Shown: positions 53,992 to 62,781 of the stretch, piece by piece
Layout: each line of letters starts with the position of its first letter
Numbering within the stretch: the stretch's first letter is position 1
Source of the DNA: Geobacter sp.
GTDB taxonomy: Bacteria; Desulfobacterota; Desulfuromonadia; Geobacterales; Pseudopelobacteraceae
Assembly (NCBI GenBank): GCA_003574895.1
Contig: PJFB01000008.1
Coordinates: forward strand, 1 to 64,000
DNA: 64,000 bases
Direction: 5' to 3'
Notes under the pieces: model-generated
The model's input: only the letters and a program-made list of their open reading frames with translations
Told to the model about the DNA's origin: nothing
Databases searched by the model: none
Program-made: the position numbers and the translations under genes

Positions 53992-55233
53992 ATGGCAATA
54001 ATAAAATCCTTCCAGGCCTTGCGCCCCCCCAGAGAACTGGCCGAAAAAGTGGCCGCACTTCCCTACGATGTAATGAATGTCGAGGAGGCCGGCGCCATGG
54101 CGGCCGGAAACACCAACAGCTTTCTGCATGTTTCCCGCCCTGAAATAGATTTACCTCCCGAGATTGACCCCCACGACGATTCGGTCTATCTGCAAGGGAA
54201 AAGGAATCTGGATGATTTTATCCAACGGGGTGTTCTTGTTCAGGACAAGCAAGAAAGTCTTTACGTCTACCGCCAGCGCATGGGCTCCATTACCCAAACC
54301 GGCCTTGTGGTCTGTGCCAGCGTTGACGATTACCAGTCAGGAGTGATCAAAAAACACGAGCACACACGTGCCGACAAGGAAGAAGACCGGGTAAAGCACA
54401 TCGACCTCCTTGATGCCAATGACGAGCCGGTCTTTTATCTTTCCCGCTCCTGCAGCGAGGTTGAAGGGATCATTGAAGGAGTTACCAATGGCGCGCCAGA
54501 ATACGATTTTATCACTGACGACGGTGTTGCTCACACCCTCTGGATCATAACCGACCCGGCTCTGATCCAGCGCCTCATCACACTGTTTGCCGCAATTCCC
54601 CGCCTTTATGTGGCTGACGGCCATCATCGCAGCGCCGCTGCCGGAAGGGTGCGTGAACTGCGTCGCAACGAAAACCCGCTACATACAGGGCAAGAGGAAT
54701 ACAATTTCTTCCTTACGGTTATCTTTCCTGAGAATCAACTCAACATCATGCCATACAATCGAGTTGTTAAAGACCTAAACAATCTGAGCGTGTCCGAATT
54801 CATCGCCAGAGTTAAGGCCTGCTTTGACATAACCCCCTCGACCACTCCTGTCAAACCGGAAGCTAGACACCACTTCGGAATGTACCTTGAAGGGAATTGG
54901 TACAACCTGCACGCCAGGACGGAAATCGTCAACGAGATCGACACGGTAAGTAGGTTGGACGTTTCCATACTCCAGGACCGTTTGCTGAACCCGGTGCTTG
55001 GCATTCAAAATCCACGTACTGACAAGCGCATCCATTTTGTCGGCGGAATCCGCGGTAATGACGAACTCATCAAGCTAGTGGATTCCGGTGAATATGCCGT
55101 AGCTTTTTCCCTTTATCCCACTTCCATACGCGAATTGATCGAACTGGCTGACCAAGACCAGATCATGCCGCCGAAATCCACCTGGTTCGAACCCAAACTG
55201 CGAAGTGGCCTGTTTGTGCACCTGCTTTCATAG
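53992..55233 (+). CDS. DUF1015 family protein
   Basis: 413 residues, full length for the family, with the core motifs LPYDVMNVEEA, KKHEHTRADKEEDR and ADGHHRSAAA. DUF1015 proteins are soluble and widespread in anaerobes; function is unknown to me. It sits 94 nt after the cell-wall hydrolase gene and may share its transcript. Confidence 0.9.
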   Translation: MAIIKSFQALRPPRELAEKVAALPYDVMNVEEAGAMAAGNTNSFLHVSRPEIDLPPEIDPHDDSVYLQGKRNLDDFIQRGVLVQDKQESLYVYRQRMGSITQTGLVVCASVDDYQSGVIKKHEHTRADKEEDRVKHIDLLDANDEPVFYLSRSCSEVEGIIEGVTNGAPEYDFITDDGVAHTLWIITDPALIQRLITLFAAIPRLYVADGHHRSAAAGRVRELRRNENPLHTGQEEYNFFLTVIFPENQLNIMPYNRVVKDLNNLSVSEFIARVKACFDITPSTTPVKPEARHHFGMYLEGNWYNLHARTEIVNEIDTVSRLDVSILQDRLLNPVLGIQNPRTDKRIHFVGGIRGNDELIKLVDSGEYAVAFSLYPTSIRELIELADQDQIMPPKSTWFEPKLRSGLFVHLLS

Positions 55234-55312
55234 GGCAGTTTTTATTGTACCGCCGGTGCGATCCGGGATTTTTGCGATATCTGAGTAACCAAAGCTATCT
55301 TCAAGCAATATC

Positions 55313-55341
55313 TTGAATTTTTTTCAGACATGGTATATAAG
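55313..55341 (+). promoter_or_regulatory. Candidate promoter of the tRNA-Ser gene
   Basis: TTGAAT (55313-55318) and TATAAG (55336-55341) are 17 nt apart, with transcription starting near 55348, about 60 nt ahead of the mature tRNA 5' end. Modest match. Confidence 0.4.
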
Positions 55342-55408
55342 GTGTTCCTGTTTCATCCCATGGATATTGCTAGGATCGTAATAATCATCAATAAATTTAT
55401 TCTTTTGC

Positions 55409-55496
55409 GGAGAGGTGTCCGAGTGGTCGATGGTGCCTGACTCGAAATCAGGTGTACGGCAACGTACCTAGGGTTCGAATCCCTACCTCTCCGCCA
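55409..55496 (+). tRNA. tRNA-Ser (anticodon CGA)
   Basis: An 88-nt class II tRNA. Acceptor GGAGAGG (55409-55415) pairs with CCTCTCC (55486-55492), followed by G73 and an encoded CCA (55494-55496). The anticodon stem encloses loop CTCGAAA with CGA at 55443-55445, reading UCG. A long variable arm (GTACGG/CGTAC) and the T-arm GGTTCGAATCC are present, as expected for serine. Confidence 0.97.
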
Positions 55497-55528
55497 TTAA
55501 ACAATCCGGCAACGTCCGGTAAAGATCA

Positions 55529-55560
55529 AAAGCCCTTGAGAAATCAAGGGCTTTTTCTTT
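55529..55560 (+). terminator. Rho-independent terminator after tRNA-Ser
   Basis: A perfect 9-bp stem AGCCCTTGA (55531-55539) / TCAAGGGCT (55544-55552) with a GAAA tetraloop and a T-run to 55560. The following 155 nt up to the lipoprotein gene show no feature I can support. Confidence 0.9.
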
Positions 55561-55715
55561 TATTGTCCGGCATGGCATAGCTCGCGGTTACAACAACTAA
55601 ATGCAATATAGGTCGATATAGGCAAAGTGGCTCTATCTCCTCAATGGGGAGGTGAGGCCGAGTACAAGCCGAGCTAGGGAGATTGTGGAGATGGTGTGCG
55701 AAGTACCATGGAAGC

Positions 55716-56198
55716 CTAATTCAGGCCAAATAGCCGTGGACCTCGCTGATCTTGCAGTTTGTAGACACCTCCCGTCGCCACAAAAATAAGTGAAGTTTCC
55801 TTTGTTTCGTTTTTGGTCCGACCGGTTTTAATGTCGGTCCAGCTACGGGTAAAGGTTATGGCAACAAAAGCCTTGGCTCCGGTGCCATCAAAGGTAATAT
55901 TGTTGACTGTATAGCGTAGCGAAAGGTCGTTATAGACACTGAAGTCCCGTAAAGCGGAAGTTGCAAGGATGCTTGCCTCGCCGCTGTAACTATCACTCAC
56001 CAAATCGGAAAACTGACGGCTGTTTTTGGCTTCGTAGGCGGCAATGAGTTGGTCAAGTGACTGTCTGACCTGAGTATAGCGCTTTGCCGCAAGAGCCGAC
56101 TGTGAATCGCTGCTACCGCCAATTTGTAACCCGGCACAGGCAGGAAGCGTGATGCAGGCAAGCAGCAGAAGTATTCCTGCAATAATCTGTTTTTTCAT
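55716..56198 (-). CDS. NTF2-like lipoprotein, type B domain
   Basis: 160 residues: a lipoprotein signal with lipobox LPAC (Cys 21), then an NTF2/SnoaL-like domain (about 40-158). The sequence DFSVYNDLSLRYTVNN closely resembles DFALFDNIDLRYTLNN in the 452-residue protein of the same operon. GGAGG precedes the ATG. It is the last gene of the operon, 26 nt after the large coiled-coil protein. NTF2-like folds bind small ligands or partners; no catalytic residues can be assigned. It is likely anchored in the outer membrane, facing the periplasm. Confidence 0.85.
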   Translation of the reverse strand: MKKQIIAGILLLLACITLPACAGLQIGGSSDSQSALAAKRYTQVRQSLDQLIAAYEAKNSRQFSDLVSDSYSGEASILATSALRDFSVYNDLSLRYTVNNITFDGTGAKAFVAITFTRSWTDIKTGRTKNETKETSLIFVATGGVYKLQDQRGPRLFGLN

Positions 56199-56224
56199 AT
56201 ACGTTATCCTCCGGATAAAACCTG

Positions 56225-59200
56225 TTATTCAACGAGCCAGTAGCGGCCATTAAGCGTTTTGACGATTCTGGGGGAGCCATTGCTTCCGAAAGACACCAGT
56301 TCGCTAACCGCCGACTTTTCCTGATGGCGCAGATTCTTCTTATAGATCCGGCTGGTGATGGTGATATCATAGTTAACTATGAATCCCGCCGGTGTCGGGT
56401 TGATTTGCATATTTTGAACATCTATTTTTAGTTCGTCAAATTTTCTGAACACCCTGCTCAGATTTACCTGCATGTCCGAAAGAGTGGTGCCGTCGCCCGC
56501 CTCCCAGTCGTCCCCCATTAAACTCATAATTTGTGAGTCATCTCTGGCAGCGTAGGCTTCGGTGAAACGCCCATACAGGTCCCGTACCGCCTGGAGTTGT
56601 GCCGGGGTTCCTGAGGAAAGCGGTGCCTCGGTCGGCGCCTTGCTGCGCGAATCTTCAACCAGTTTGTCAAGTCTTGCAAAGGCGTCATCCACGTCTTGAC
56701 GGGTAGAACCGATGGCCTTATATTCCAAACGCACGTCGCTGATGAATGAGGAACGCCCCAATACTCCCAGATAGTAGCCTGAATCATAATCGCCCTGCAT
56801 CGGCTTGATGAGCTGATTTACTTTATTCAACACCATGTCGAAGCGGGCTTTAAGTTCGTCTATGACACCCTGGTTCTTACGTGCCACTTCCTGCCTTTCA
56901 ATAAACAATTTGTATAGCTTGGTGGCAGCCTCAGCCATTTTGGGGTCATCCTGGAATATGGCGGGAAAGGTATTGCCGCTCCTCAGCAAAAGCCCCATAA
57001 TGATCCCAACTCCACCCTGCTCATCAGCAACAGCGTATAGTTTTTGGAAAAACAACCCGTACTCGTTGACCGGGGCGGACTGAACCTTGCTGATAGCTTT
57101 GCTGAAATCAGTTGTGTAAATGTCCACAAGACCGTTTTTGCCCTGCATTTCCAGAAATGGTTCCTTGACCAGCTCTTCAATACCGAGTCCCAGCCTTTTG
57201 CTATGTGAAAGCACATCCGCATCTTCGATGATTTTGAACAATGGGCCACTATTCAGCACCCTGGAAGGAGTGTCTTTGGATTGAGCCGTAAACATGGCAA
57301 TAGTTACGGACAGTGACTGTTTGGCCTTCCAAAAATCACGCAAAACCGGCGTGATGAGCGCTGAATCCTCGGCTATCTGCGAGTTGTTGCGCAATGCCTT
57401 GTCATTGTATGCTCCAAAGCTACTACTCAAACCGTTTGCTTTGGAAAGCAATTTTTCATCCCTTTCCATGCCGATACGCATGATCCTCAATTGCTCCAAC
57501 ATCTGGTCATAGCGTTCTTTAAAGGTTTCCGAAAACTCGCTGCGATTGGTGCTTGTCAGCCTGGAAATGGCGGCATCGATAGCAGCAAGAACCACCTTGA
57601 TGGATTCACGGGGCGCCGCAGACTCCATGTACTGAAGGGAGGGGATGGTCCACTTTTCCCAATCGCTATAATAAGGCATGCGATATGCGTACAGGGAATT
57701 GCTATACGTCATGAGTGCATCGGACATGTTGGTAACGGTCTGCAGAATATTCCGGGAACGGGGTGCATCCTTTTCGTTCACAAAATGTTTTTTAAGGAAC
57801 TCAAATGAAAGGCCGGCATAACTGTCCGGATTGTCACGTATGATCGCTTCAAGTCGTTCCAATTCGTCCTCAGAGAGAATCTTATGACATGGCGACTGGT
57901 GGTTAGTATAAAAATTCCAGTACTTGGCGTTGGCATCGCTGAATACGTCTTCAAGTGCGGCCTGGACGATGCCCTGACGATTGCTGTTTTCCCGCACGAA
58001 GGTATCAATTTCCCTGATAGCGCCCTGGCAACTCTCCGTATCAACGCCCACATTCAGCTGGTAGAGTTGCCGGTAGGCTTCGAAACGGCCATTTAGGGCA
58101 TTGATCTGAGCCGTCAGCCGGTCGATGGCTTGCTGGAGTGCTTCTTTTTGCCGGTAATCGCTGGTACGGGACAGCTGATCCACCAAGCGTCGCTGTTGTT
58201 CTATCAGAGCAGCCAGGTTTTCCTGGTACTTTTTTTCGTTTTCCACCCAATTTTTGCTGTAGTCTGCGGAAAGTTTTTCCTTGATTTGCGTGATATCCGT
58301 CTTGGCTTTGTCCACGGCAGAGCCCGCATCCGCCGCGCCATTTACGACCTTGCTGTCAAACTCACCTTTTACGTCCTCAAATCCTTTAGTGCAGATATAT
58401 CGGACAAAGGTAAACTCAGTTCCGGCAACCTCCAGTTTTTTTGATTCTGCGACGAGCCGGGTGTTGATCTCAGCTCTACCAGCAGAGGTTCGCAGAGCCA
58501 ACAAGTCAACATAACCTTTTTTTAATTTTGTCAAGAACGTCTGCCGTTTGGAAGCGTTGCGTCCAACTGACGGCAATAGGCGTACTATCCGAGCCTTGGA
58601 GCTGATATTGTCCAATTCGAACAGAATCTCGGTTTCGCGAATAGTCACCAGCTCCGTCGCAGGGGCCTTGGCGATCCTGGCACTGTAGCGGGCAATCAAG
58701 TCCGTCAGACCGTTTACATAGGTTTCAATGGCAGGTAGTTCCTTAAGGGCACTGTTGTATTCTCGGAGAGCCTTTTCCAACTCGGCTTGAGATATTTTAC
58801 CCGCAACCGCCTCGATTTCCCTCAACTGCTGGGCCAGAATCACACGTGCTTCTGCTTTCTGCGCTACTTTGTTCATTTCCAGCAGAAGGCTGGCAATGTG
58901 TGACTTAAGACTGTTACGATCCTCCAGAAGCTTTGCCTGCTGAAGATTTTCGCCGCCAATAGTCCATTGTTCCCAGACGGTCGGCTCGGGCCAATCCCTC
59001 CCCAACTCACCGGTAACATAATTTTTAAACAGACCACGCCACTGGTCGTCGAGCAAGACCTTGCGCCAGATGTGCTCAATGGTTGTTGAATCGATCCGGA
59101 TTGGATTACCTTCGCCAAGTTTTCGCCCCTTAATCTTTAGAACCGGATCAGTTTGAATTGAGTAGTAAATCCGTTCCAGGTCCAGGGCTGTTTTACTGGC

Positions 59201-59644
59201 ATTTACTGCCTCGTACGACTTGCGGGTAATGTCGATAGTAGTTACGAGCGCTGTCAACGGAAGAGTGCCGACTCCGACGCCGGCAATAAATATCTTCTTG
59301 GTTGCTTCGTCTTTAAACTTTGATATTGCCATATTTGCCAGCATGGTTGCGCTATCTAGAGCTGCGCCCGTCGAATCTCCGGAATCCAGTTTCTGGGCCA
59401 CATCCCCCATGCTTTTAAGGTAGCCGAAGATTTCGACTCCTTTGAGGGCAGCCGAGATGTTGCTAACCTCTTCCGCTGGTAACCGGTCAATAATCTCTCC
59501 ATACACCACCGGATAAGCGGGAAGAAAGTAGTTGTCCATATCTTCGGCGGCAGATTTAAGATCGTAGCCGAATGCGGAGAACGTTATTGTCAGGAAGCAG
59601 GTTGTAATACAGGCAAGGTAGAACAGGGGTTTCATGAAAGTCAT
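56225..59644 (-). CDS. Large exported coiled-coil protein with C-terminal NTF2-like domain, type A
   Basis: 1139 residues from ATG 59644 (GGAG 5 nt upstream): a signal peptide (ending about residue 28), a mostly helical body with charged coiled-coil stretches (about 470-560, for example LAALIEQQRRLVDQL), and a C-terminal NTF2-like domain (about 1010-1139; LMGDDWEAGDGTTL, ending KTLNGRYWLVE). The ending is nearly the same pattern as the partial protein at the operon's visible head. The long helical body matches no family I recognise. It is probably periplasmic and could be a scaffold. Confidence 0.85.
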   Translation of the reverse strand: MTFMKPLFYLACITTCFLTITFSAFGYDLKSAAEDMDNYFLPAYPVVYGEIIDRLPAEEVSNISAALKGVEIFGYLKSMGDVAQKLDSGDSTGAALDSATMLANMAISKFKDEATKKIFIAGVGVGTLPLTALVTTIDITRKSYEAVNASKTALDLERIYYSIQTDPVLKIKGRKLGEGNPIRIDSTTIEHIWRKVLLDDQWRGLFKNYVTGELGRDWPEPTVWEQWTIGGENLQQAKLLEDRNSLKSHIASLLLEMNKVAQKAEARVILAQQLREIEAVAGKISQAELEKALREYNSALKELPAIETYVNGLTDLIARYSARIAKAPATELVTIRETEILFELDNISSKARIVRLLPSVGRNASKRQTFLTKLKKGYVDLLALRTSAGRAEINTRLVAESKKLEVAGTEFTFVRYICTKGFEDVKGEFDSKVVNGAADAGSAVDKAKTDITQIKEKLSADYSKNWVENEKKYQENLAALIEQQRRLVDQLSRTSDYRQKEALQQAIDRLTAQINALNGRFEAYRQLYQLNVGVDTESCQGAIREIDTFVRENSNRQGIVQAALEDVFSDANAKYWNFYTNHQSPCHKILSEDELERLEAIIRDNPDSYAGLSFEFLKKHFVNEKDAPRSRNILQTVTNMSDALMTYSNSLYAYRMPYYSDWEKWTIPSLQYMESAAPRESIKVVLAAIDAAISRLTSTNRSEFSETFKERYDQMLEQLRIMRIGMERDEKLLSKANGLSSSFGAYNDKALRNNSQIAEDSALITPVLRDFWKAKQSLSVTIAMFTAQSKDTPSRVLNSGPLFKIIEDADVLSHSKRLGLGIEELVKEPFLEMQGKNGLVDIYTTDFSKAISKVQSAPVNEYGLFFQKLYAVADEQGGVGIIMGLLLRSGNTFPAIFQDDPKMAEAATKLYKLFIERQEVARKNQGVIDELKARFDMVLNKVNQLIKPMQGDYDSGYYLGVLGRSSFISDVRLEYKAIGSTRQDVDDAFARLDKLVEDSRSKAPTEAPLSSGTPAQLQAVRDLYGRFTEAYAARDDSQIMSLMGDDWEAGDGTTLSDMQVNLSRVFRKFDELKIDVQNMQINPTPAGFIVNYDITITSRIYKKNLRHQEKSAVSELVSFGSNGSPRIVKTLNGRYWLVE

Positions 59645-59708
59645 GGTGGCTCCGTTTAAACTCACCAGGCAGTGAGCGCATTGACGATCACTGCCTGGTG
59701 CAGGTTAA

Positions 59709-61067
59709 TCAGAAATTCCGGCTACCGTTCGGTTGGTATTTGTAGTCGATTCGCATCGTCGTCGTCGGATACCCTGTAATTCCCGTAGGCGGATAGCTCA
59801 TAATAACGCTCTTGACATTCATGAGTGCGTATTTGCCGTTGCTCAGCAAGAAGGCGTATGTGTGGCCGGGAACAAAATTATAACCTTGAGTAGAGTTGCT
59901 GTCATAGCCGCTTTCAGGCGCCTGGCTTACAGAACTTAGCGATACGCTACCAAGGTCGTTGATTGAGGCCCCGTTCTGGAGGAATCCGTAGGCGGCCTGC
60001 TGGACTTCATCGCCGCCTGTGATGATAAAGGCAACAGAGCCGGAAACATCGCTCACCTGGCCGGTGACAAAATCAAATCCTTGGGGAGGTTGCTGGAATT
60101 GCCCGCCACCAATTGTCGATGCAATTACGATGTTAAAGCCTGATTCAATGGTTGCGTCGGCAGTAATACCGTTGACGGCTTCGTTGAATGGGATGATTTC
60201 GATGTTGCCGCTGCTCGAAATTACTATGGTTGGCTCGTTGCTGATGGCGTTGACAGTGCCGGTGGCAATCTCCTCACTGTCAGAGAGGCCGAATATCAGC
60301 GGAAACTTCATGCTGAAGACCTTGGGACCCTGGTCGGTAAGCCTAAAGACGAATTCGGTGGTGCCTTTATCGCGATAGGTCTTTCCGTCCCGGCTGCTTG
60401 TGATCTGGCGGTTGAACGAAATAGATGCAAAAAGACCGCCGCTGCCGCTAGCCACGTTGTTAAGGGTATAACGGAGATCAATATTGTCAAAAAGTGCAAA
60501 ATCCCTCCGGATCGCCCGGTCCAGTATCGCCGGATCAGCGGCAAAATCTTCGCTTACATAACGCATGAAGGCTGCAGGGTCCTCGGCCCGATAGGCGGCA
60601 ATCATGGCGTTAAGCGCCTCGCGCACCTGATTCTGGAATGATCCTTCACTTATGGTCAGTTCCTTGCGGGTACTTTCGATGTCATTTGATTTCCCGGCGG
60701 TATCTACCACTTCTACATACATGACGTAGGTCTTGCCTGTTTCGGGGCGGAAACGGTATTCAAAGGCGCCGTCGGTGCTGGACTGGGCCTCCTTCCAGGT
60801 TTCGCGGTTATCTAGGCTGACGCTGGCGCCGCCGATCTTCCCCTTGCTGATCCGTGCCTTGCCGCGCAGAACGACTTCGCCACCGGCAAGCATGTCGCGG
60901 TAGACGGTCAATTTCGGGCCGCTTTCCTCGTAAGGGATATCGTTGACGTAGAGGTAGCTGATGCTCACTTCTTCATTGGCTTGGCCGAAGATCCACCACT
61001 TAGCCTCCGCTTTGCTGGTTAACATCAGACAAAGCAAAATAACTGTAAATAGTTTTAGTGCATTCAT
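59709..61067 (-). CDS. Exported Ig-like protein with NTF2-like domain, type B
   Basis: 452 residues from ATG 61067 (GGGAG 8 nt upstream): a signal peptide ending TSKAEAK, a beta-rich Ig-like domain (about 35-145; VVLRGKARISKGKIGGASVSL), an NTF2-like domain (about 155-265), and a C-terminal beta-rich region (about 275-452) containing a two-fold repeat, QGFDFVTG and QGYNFVPG. The tail DYKYQPNGSRNF is polar. It is probably periplasmic or surface-exposed. A 34-codon upstream extension is rejected for lack of a ribosome site. Function unknown. Confidence 0.85.
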   Translation of the reverse strand: MNALKLFTVILLCLMLTSKAEAKWWIFGQANEEVSISYLYVNDIPYEESGPKLTVYRDMLAGGEVVLRGKARISKGKIGGASVSLDNRETWKEAQSSTDGAFEYRFRPETGKTYVMYVEVVDTAGKSNDIESTRKELTISEGSFQNQVREALNAMIAAYRAEDPAAFMRYVSEDFAADPAILDRAIRRDFALFDNIDLRYTLNNVASGSGGLFASISFNRQITSSRDGKTYRDKGTTEFVFRLTDQGPKVFSMKFPLIFGLSDSEEIATGTVNAISNEPTIVISSSGNIEIIPFNEAVNGITADATIESGFNIVIASTIGGGQFQQPPQGFDFVTGQVSDVSGSVAFIITGGDEVQQAAYGFLQNGASINDLGSVSLSSVSQAPESGYDSNSTQGYNFVPGHTYAFLLSNGKYALMNVKSVIMSYPPTGITGYPTTTMRIDYKYQPNGSRNF

Positions 61068-61101
61068 GGAATTGGCTCCCTTAATGTTGGCTGGAATAGG
61101 T

Positions 61102-62709
61102 TCAGAATTGCATGCTAATGCCGCTGGTGAGGCTCGTTTCACGGAAATCCTGGCTCCCGCCGACGGCATTCGGGTCGTAACGGAAGTCGTTGGTAGAGGC
61201 TTTGGCGTAGAGCATTCCCTGAACCTTAGTCAGCATGTCGGGCCGCCAGAAGATGTTCATATTGGCAAAGGTCTTGGTTGTATCTGTGCCGGCTTCTTTT
61301 ACCAGGCGGTTTTCACCGATCTTGAAATTGGAGGTAATCTTGATGGTCGGAATATCTACGCCCAGGCCGAAAGAATATTCATAAATCTGGTCAGTGGCTT
61401 GTGGTGCCGCAAGTTCCTCATTAGACGTCCAACCACCCAGATAAATACTCGGTTTCAGTACGACCCGCCCGAGGGTGTGGCGACTGGAGAGTGAGGTGTT
61501 ATAGGTGTACTCCTGGGCACGCCGGCTGTTCTTGGTGTCGTAAAAAATAATGCCGAAGTTGGTGTCGCTGTCAAAGAGGCCGAAGCGATCACGGTAGCTC
61601 GTATTGACGAACTGATCAAGAGTATCTATGGTCTGGCTACTGGTGCGGTCGAGCTTGTAGCTGATGTCAGCCACGGCATACTGCCTCTTGAATGGCCGTT
61701 TGATGGTGACGCCGATCTCCGGTTTATAATGGTCGGTAGTGTAGCTCTTCTGCCCATCCACATTATCATGATACCAGAGCATGGCACTGGTGATGGACAG
61801 ATTTTTTGTGTACTTGTAGCGCCACTTGGCCTTGGCCTTTTCCCTGTCGGGAGTGGCCGACCCGAGCATGGTCCTGAAATTCGGCTCAACCCGTTCATAT
61901 TCAAGCGTCACCCTGCTTGGCCCCCCATCGCCGATTGCAACAAGCTTGCTGGCATTGCCGTTGAATTCATTATATTGGCCATCCTGGGTGGAAACGCCGC
62001 CATCCGCCCAGGAAGATTCGCCCTGGATGGTAAGACCGGGGATGGGCCGGTATTCAAAGTCAACGGTATAGGTTTGCTCATCGACCAGTTCACTTCCCAT
62101 GACGCGGACATGGTCAGTGGTCTGGACACCGCTGAAGCCGACCCATAGATCGGAACCAAGGTTCTGTTTGATTTTGCCGCCAAAGACTTGCCGTTCCACG
62201 GCATCCACTCCCCAAAAGTTGTCCCAACGGCTATAGGCGATCCCCGAAACGGCAGTCAGTGATGTGCCAAATTCCCCTTCTCGCGTGTACTTGTAGGAAC
62301 CACCCTTTATGGCGGTGTTGAGGGCATATTGGGAGAATGACTCAAAGGTGTCACCAACAGTCAGCGTATGGACCTTATTGGTGAATCTACCCTGCAGGTT
62401 TGTCAGCGAGGTGTTTTTGATGTCATTGCGCCGGTCGTCGGTGGACTTGGCCCCCACCGTCCAATTATAATCGAATTCGCCCAGACGGCCGTTGCCGAAG
62501 AGGTTCAGAATCTCCAGATAGCGGGCACCTTCGGTGAGAGACGATTGGCTGCCAGCGCCAGGTCCGCTAACATCATTGTAGGTAAGAGAAAAGTCGTTGG
62601 AACCGTGGATCTCATGTTCGGCAGCCTGTGATGCCGCTGGCGCCAGAGCAACCACCGCTACCAGTGCAGTGAGCAGCTGCAATCGTCGTATACTTCTCAA
62701 TCGCTTCAT
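61102..62709 (-). CDS. Outer-membrane beta-barrel protein
   Basis: 535 residues: a signal peptide with a basic start (MKRLRSIRRLQLLTALV) ending ASQAA, then about 500 residues of alternating polar/aromatic beta strands with no cysteine or haem motif, ending GISMQF, whose terminal phenylalanine is the usual assembly signal for the BAM complex. The number of strands cannot be fixed by eye but length suggests about 18 to 22. ATG 62709 is favoured by GGAG 8 nt upstream. It lies 66 nt after the partial NTF2 gene and 34 nt before the Ig-NTF2 gene, so it is part of their operon. A porin or exporter role is inference. Confidence 0.88.
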   Translation of the reverse strand: MKRLRSIRRLQLLTALVAVVALAPAASQAAEHEIHGSNDFSLTYNDVSGPGAGSQSSLTEGARYLEILNLFGNGRLGEFDYNWTVGAKSTDDRRNDIKNTSLTNLQGRFTNKVHTLTVGDTFESFSQYALNTAIKGGSYKYTREGEFGTSLTAVSGIAYSRWDNFWGVDAVERQVFGGKIKQNLGSDLWVGFSGVQTTDHVRVMGSELVDEQTYTVDFEYRPIPGLTIQGESSWADGGVSTQDGQYNEFNGNASKLVAIGDGGPSRVTLEYERVEPNFRTMLGSATPDREKAKAKWRYKYTKNLSITSAMLWYHDNVDGQKSYTTDHYKPEIGVTIKRPFKRQYAVADISYKLDRTSSQTIDTLDQFVNTSYRDRFGLFDSDTNFGIIFYDTKNSRRAQEYTYNTSLSSRHTLGRVVLKPSIYLGGWTSNEELAAPQATDQIYEYSFGLGVDIPTIKITSNFKIGENRLVKEAGTDTTKTFANMNIFWRPDMLTKVQGMLYAKASTNDFRYDPNAVGGSQDFRETSLTSGISMQF

Positions 62710-62781
62710 AGACATTTCTCCTTTTGTGCGTTGTTGACTTCTGTTGTAGGTTGAAACTGCATAAAGTTAGTCATGGGGGCG

